Translations under genes and position numbers: made by a program | The notes under the pieces: model-generated | What the model was told of the DNA's origin: nothing | Databases searched by the model: none | Seen by the model: only the letters and a program-made list of their open reading frames with translations | Assembly (NCBI GenBank): GCA_003164375.1 | Contig: PLTE01000344.1 | Location: forward strand, 1 to 7,392 | Length of the DNA stretch: 7,392 bases | From: Hyphomicrobiales bacterium | Lineage (GTDB): Bacteria > Pseudomonadota > Alphaproteobacteria > Rhizobiales > Xanthobacteraceae | Reading direction: 5' to 3' | Part shown: positions 5,986-7,392 of the stretch, piece by piece | Numbering within the stretch: the first letter of the stretch is position 1 | Layout: each line of letters starts with the position of its first letter

Positions 5986-6308
5986 CGCGCGAGCCCCATC
6001 AATTCGCGGCCCCGCATGATGACGACCGTCGCCCTGGCGACGAACTCGACCGTGTAATAGATACTGCCGAGAAAGCTCCAGCGTTCGCGAACGATGCCGG
6101 CATCGCCGTACTGCACCAGAATCTCGCCAATGTCCTTGTGCGGATAGACGCCGTCGTTTTTGACCGGCCTGATCGAACGGACTTCGTCGCCCGGCATGAA
6201 TTCATGTCCTTCGGCAAGGTCGAGCGACTGCTCCGCGCGCCGCGCACGAGCATCGCAACAGACCCGGCGGACGGCGGCGGGCGCGGTGGCATTGGCCTTT
6301 TCGCTCAT
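5982..6308 (-). CDS. nifZ: NifZ-domain protein
   Basis: A 108-aa protein with a C-terminal NifZ-type domain (about 36-105): MPGDEVRSIRPVKNDGVYP, then GEILVQYGDAGIVRERW and YYTVEFVARATVV. The opening MPGDxVR, the KNDGxYP segment and the G-E-x-L-V-x-x-G-x-x-G-x-V-R pattern are those of the small beta-rich NifZ family. NifZ acts in nitrogenase MoFe-protein maturation, helping to form the second P-cluster. The first 35 residues are an Ala/Arg-rich extension with a Cys-Cys pair at 17-18, not part of the core domain. The start at 6308 overlaps the desulfurase stop as ATGA and has GGGAG 8 nt upstream; a longer reading from 6437 would run deep into the desulfurase gene and is rejected. The overlap implies translational coupling to a sulfur donor. 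NifZ-like proteins outside nif clusters exist, and no other certain nif gene is in the window. Confidence 0.85.
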   Translation of the reverse strand: MSEKANATAPAAVRRVCCDARARRAEQSLDLAEGHEFMPGDEVRSIRPVKNDGVYPHKDIGEILVQYGDAGIVRERWSFLGSIYYTVEFVARATVVIMRGRELMGLAR

Positions 6309-7392
6309 GCGAAAAACTCCCGCGCCTTGGTCAGTGCCCGCACCAGGCAATCGACCTCGTCGCGCGTGTTGTAGAGCGCAAACGACGCTCGGCAGGTCGC
6401 CGAGACACCGAAGCGTTCGAGTAGCGGCATTGCGCAATGCGTGCCGGCGCGCACCGCGACGCCGGCCCGGTCGATGATCGTGGCAAAATCGTGCGGATGC
6501 GCTCCCTTTAATTCGAACGAGACGATCGCGCCTTTCTCCTTCGCCGCGCCGATAATTCGCAGCGAATTGATCTCGCTCAGCCGCTCGTGAGCGTAGGCGG
6601 TCACAGCGGTCTCATGCGCTCTAATGCGGGATTTGCCGATCGAGTTGATATAGTCGATGGCAGCGCCAAGACCGATCGCCTGCACGATTGCTGGCGTGCC
6701 CGCCTCGAATCTGTGCGGCGGCTCGCCGTAGCTGACGCGATCCTGGTAGACCTCACGGATCATCTCGCCGCCACCGTTGAACGGCGGCATGGCGCAGAGA
6801 TGCTCGTGCTTGCCGTAGAGCACGCCGATGCCGGTCGGCCCGTAAAGCTTGTGGCCAGTGATGACGTAGAAATCGCAGTCGATGTCGCGCACGTCGACGT
6901 CGAGATGAACGGAAGCCTGCGCGCCGTCGATCAGCACCGGAATTCCGCGCGCGTGCGCGATCCGCACCGCCTCCTTGACCGGCACGACGGTCCCGAGCAC
7001 GTTCGACATCTGCGTGAGCGCAACCATCCTGGTGCGATCGGTGAGCAGCTTCTCGAACTCTTCGATGAGAAAATTGCCATCGTCATCGACCGGCACCCAC
7101 TTGATCACCGCGCCGTGCCGCTCGCGCAAAAAGTGCCACGGCACGATGTTGGCGTGATGCTCCAGCTGCGAGATCACGATCTCGTCGCCGGCGGCCAGAT
7201 GCTGCGGGCCCCACGCCCGGGCGACGAGGTTGATCGCCTCGGTGGCACCCCGGGTGAAGACGATCGTTTCGCTCGATGGCGCTCCGATGTAGTCCGCGAT
7301 GGTGGCCCGGGCGCCCTCGTAGGCATCTGTCGACCGCGCAGCGAGGGCGTGGGCCGCGCGGTGGACGTTGGAGTTCTCGTGCGAATAGAAGT
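6305..7392 (-). CDS. sufS: Class II (SufS-type) cysteine desulfurase, N-terminus cut off by window
   Basis: PLP enzyme that removes sulfur from L-cysteine as a persulfide for Fe-S assembly, giving alanine; cytoplasmic. The last 362 codons are present; by alignment in memory with E. coli SufS about 45 N-terminal residues lie outside. Numbering from the first complete codon: NVHRAAHALAARSTD at 8-22, RGATEAINLVARAW, EHHANIVPW at 76-84, LIDGAQASVH with Asp155, the PLP lysine in ITGHKLYGPTG (Lys181), RFEAGTPA, and the active-site loop RAGTHCAMPLLERFG with Cys319. The Lys-Cys spacing of 138 equals that of E. coli SufS (Lys226-Cys364), and the short RxGxHCA loop marks class II rather than NifS/IscS class I. 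The stop overlaps the nifZ-like start (ATGA), so it may serve as the sulfur donor of a nif system despite its SufS type. No SufE, SufU or sufBCD partner is visible here; the gene could also be annotated as a nif-linked desulfurase. Confidence 0.94.
   Translation of the reverse strand, partial: FYSHENSNVHRAAHALAARSTDAYEGARATIADYIGAPSSETIVFTRGATEAINLVARAWGPQHLAAGDEIVISQLEHHANIVPWHFLRERHGAVIKWVPVDDDGNFLIEEFEKLLTDRTRMVALTQMSNVLGTVVPVKEAVRIAHARGIPVLIDGAQASVHLDVDVRDIDCDFYVITGHKLYGPTGIGVLYGKHEHLCAMPPFNGGGEMIREVYQDRVSYGEPPHRFEAGTPAIVQAIGLGAAIDYINSIGKSRIRAHETAVTAYAHERLSEINSLRIIGAAKEKGAIVSFELKGAHPHDFATIIDRAGVAVRAGTHCAMPLLERFGVSATCRASFALYNTRDEVDCLVRALTKAREFFA

Noticed and set aside
6309..6437. Longer reading of the NifZ-like protein from 6437
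   Set aside because: The extra 43 residues are the shadow of the desulfurase C-terminus in another frame; the ATG at 6308 has GGGAG and an ATGA overlap.

Overview
The window looks like a piece of an alphaproteobacterial (Hyphomicrobiales / Bradyrhizobium-Rhodopseudomonas-like) genome. It is GC-rich, and the protein sequences (KorA/KorB, a PAS-containing chemoreceptor, a NifZ-like protein) read like that group. This is inference from the look of the proteins, not from a database search. Every gene I can support lies on the minus strand, so the window is best read from its right end to its left end.

Right to left, a compact gene run occupies 7392-2690: a class II (SufS-type) cysteine desulfurase whose N-terminus is cut by the window edge; a NifZ-domain protein whose start overlaps the desulfurase stop by ATGA; a possible 42-aa ORF whose start overlaps the nifZ stop by another ATGA; a 51-aa helical protein starting 2 nt after that ORF; then korA and korB, encoding a two-subunit 2-oxoacid (probably 2-oxoglutarate):ferredoxin oxidoreductase. 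Gaps are at most 56 nt, so these are probably one operon. KorB carries the four cysteines expected for its single [4Fe-4S] cluster. No ferredoxin gene is visible.

A 773-bp stretch (1917-2689) with no convincing gene follows. It holds an 18-bp perfect inverted repeat, a weak GTG-start ORF, and, next to a weak sigma70-like promoter, a near-consensus FNR/FixK-type box. At the left end (1916-1) is a large membrane chemoreceptor: periplasmic helical domain, TM2, HAMP, a PAS domain like that of the haem-based oxygen receptor Aer2, and tandem HAMP-like units. Its C-terminal signalling domain is beyond the window.

The common theme is Fe-S / nitrogenase maturation (desulfurase + NifZ) together with low-potential electron generation (KorAB to ferredoxin), next to a chemoreceptor that may sense oxygen or redox. 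The most interesting hypothesis is that KorAB is embedded in a nif-accessory operon and supplies reduced ferredoxin to nitrogenase or to its cofactor assembly, with two very small uncharacterised proteins encoded in the same transcript.
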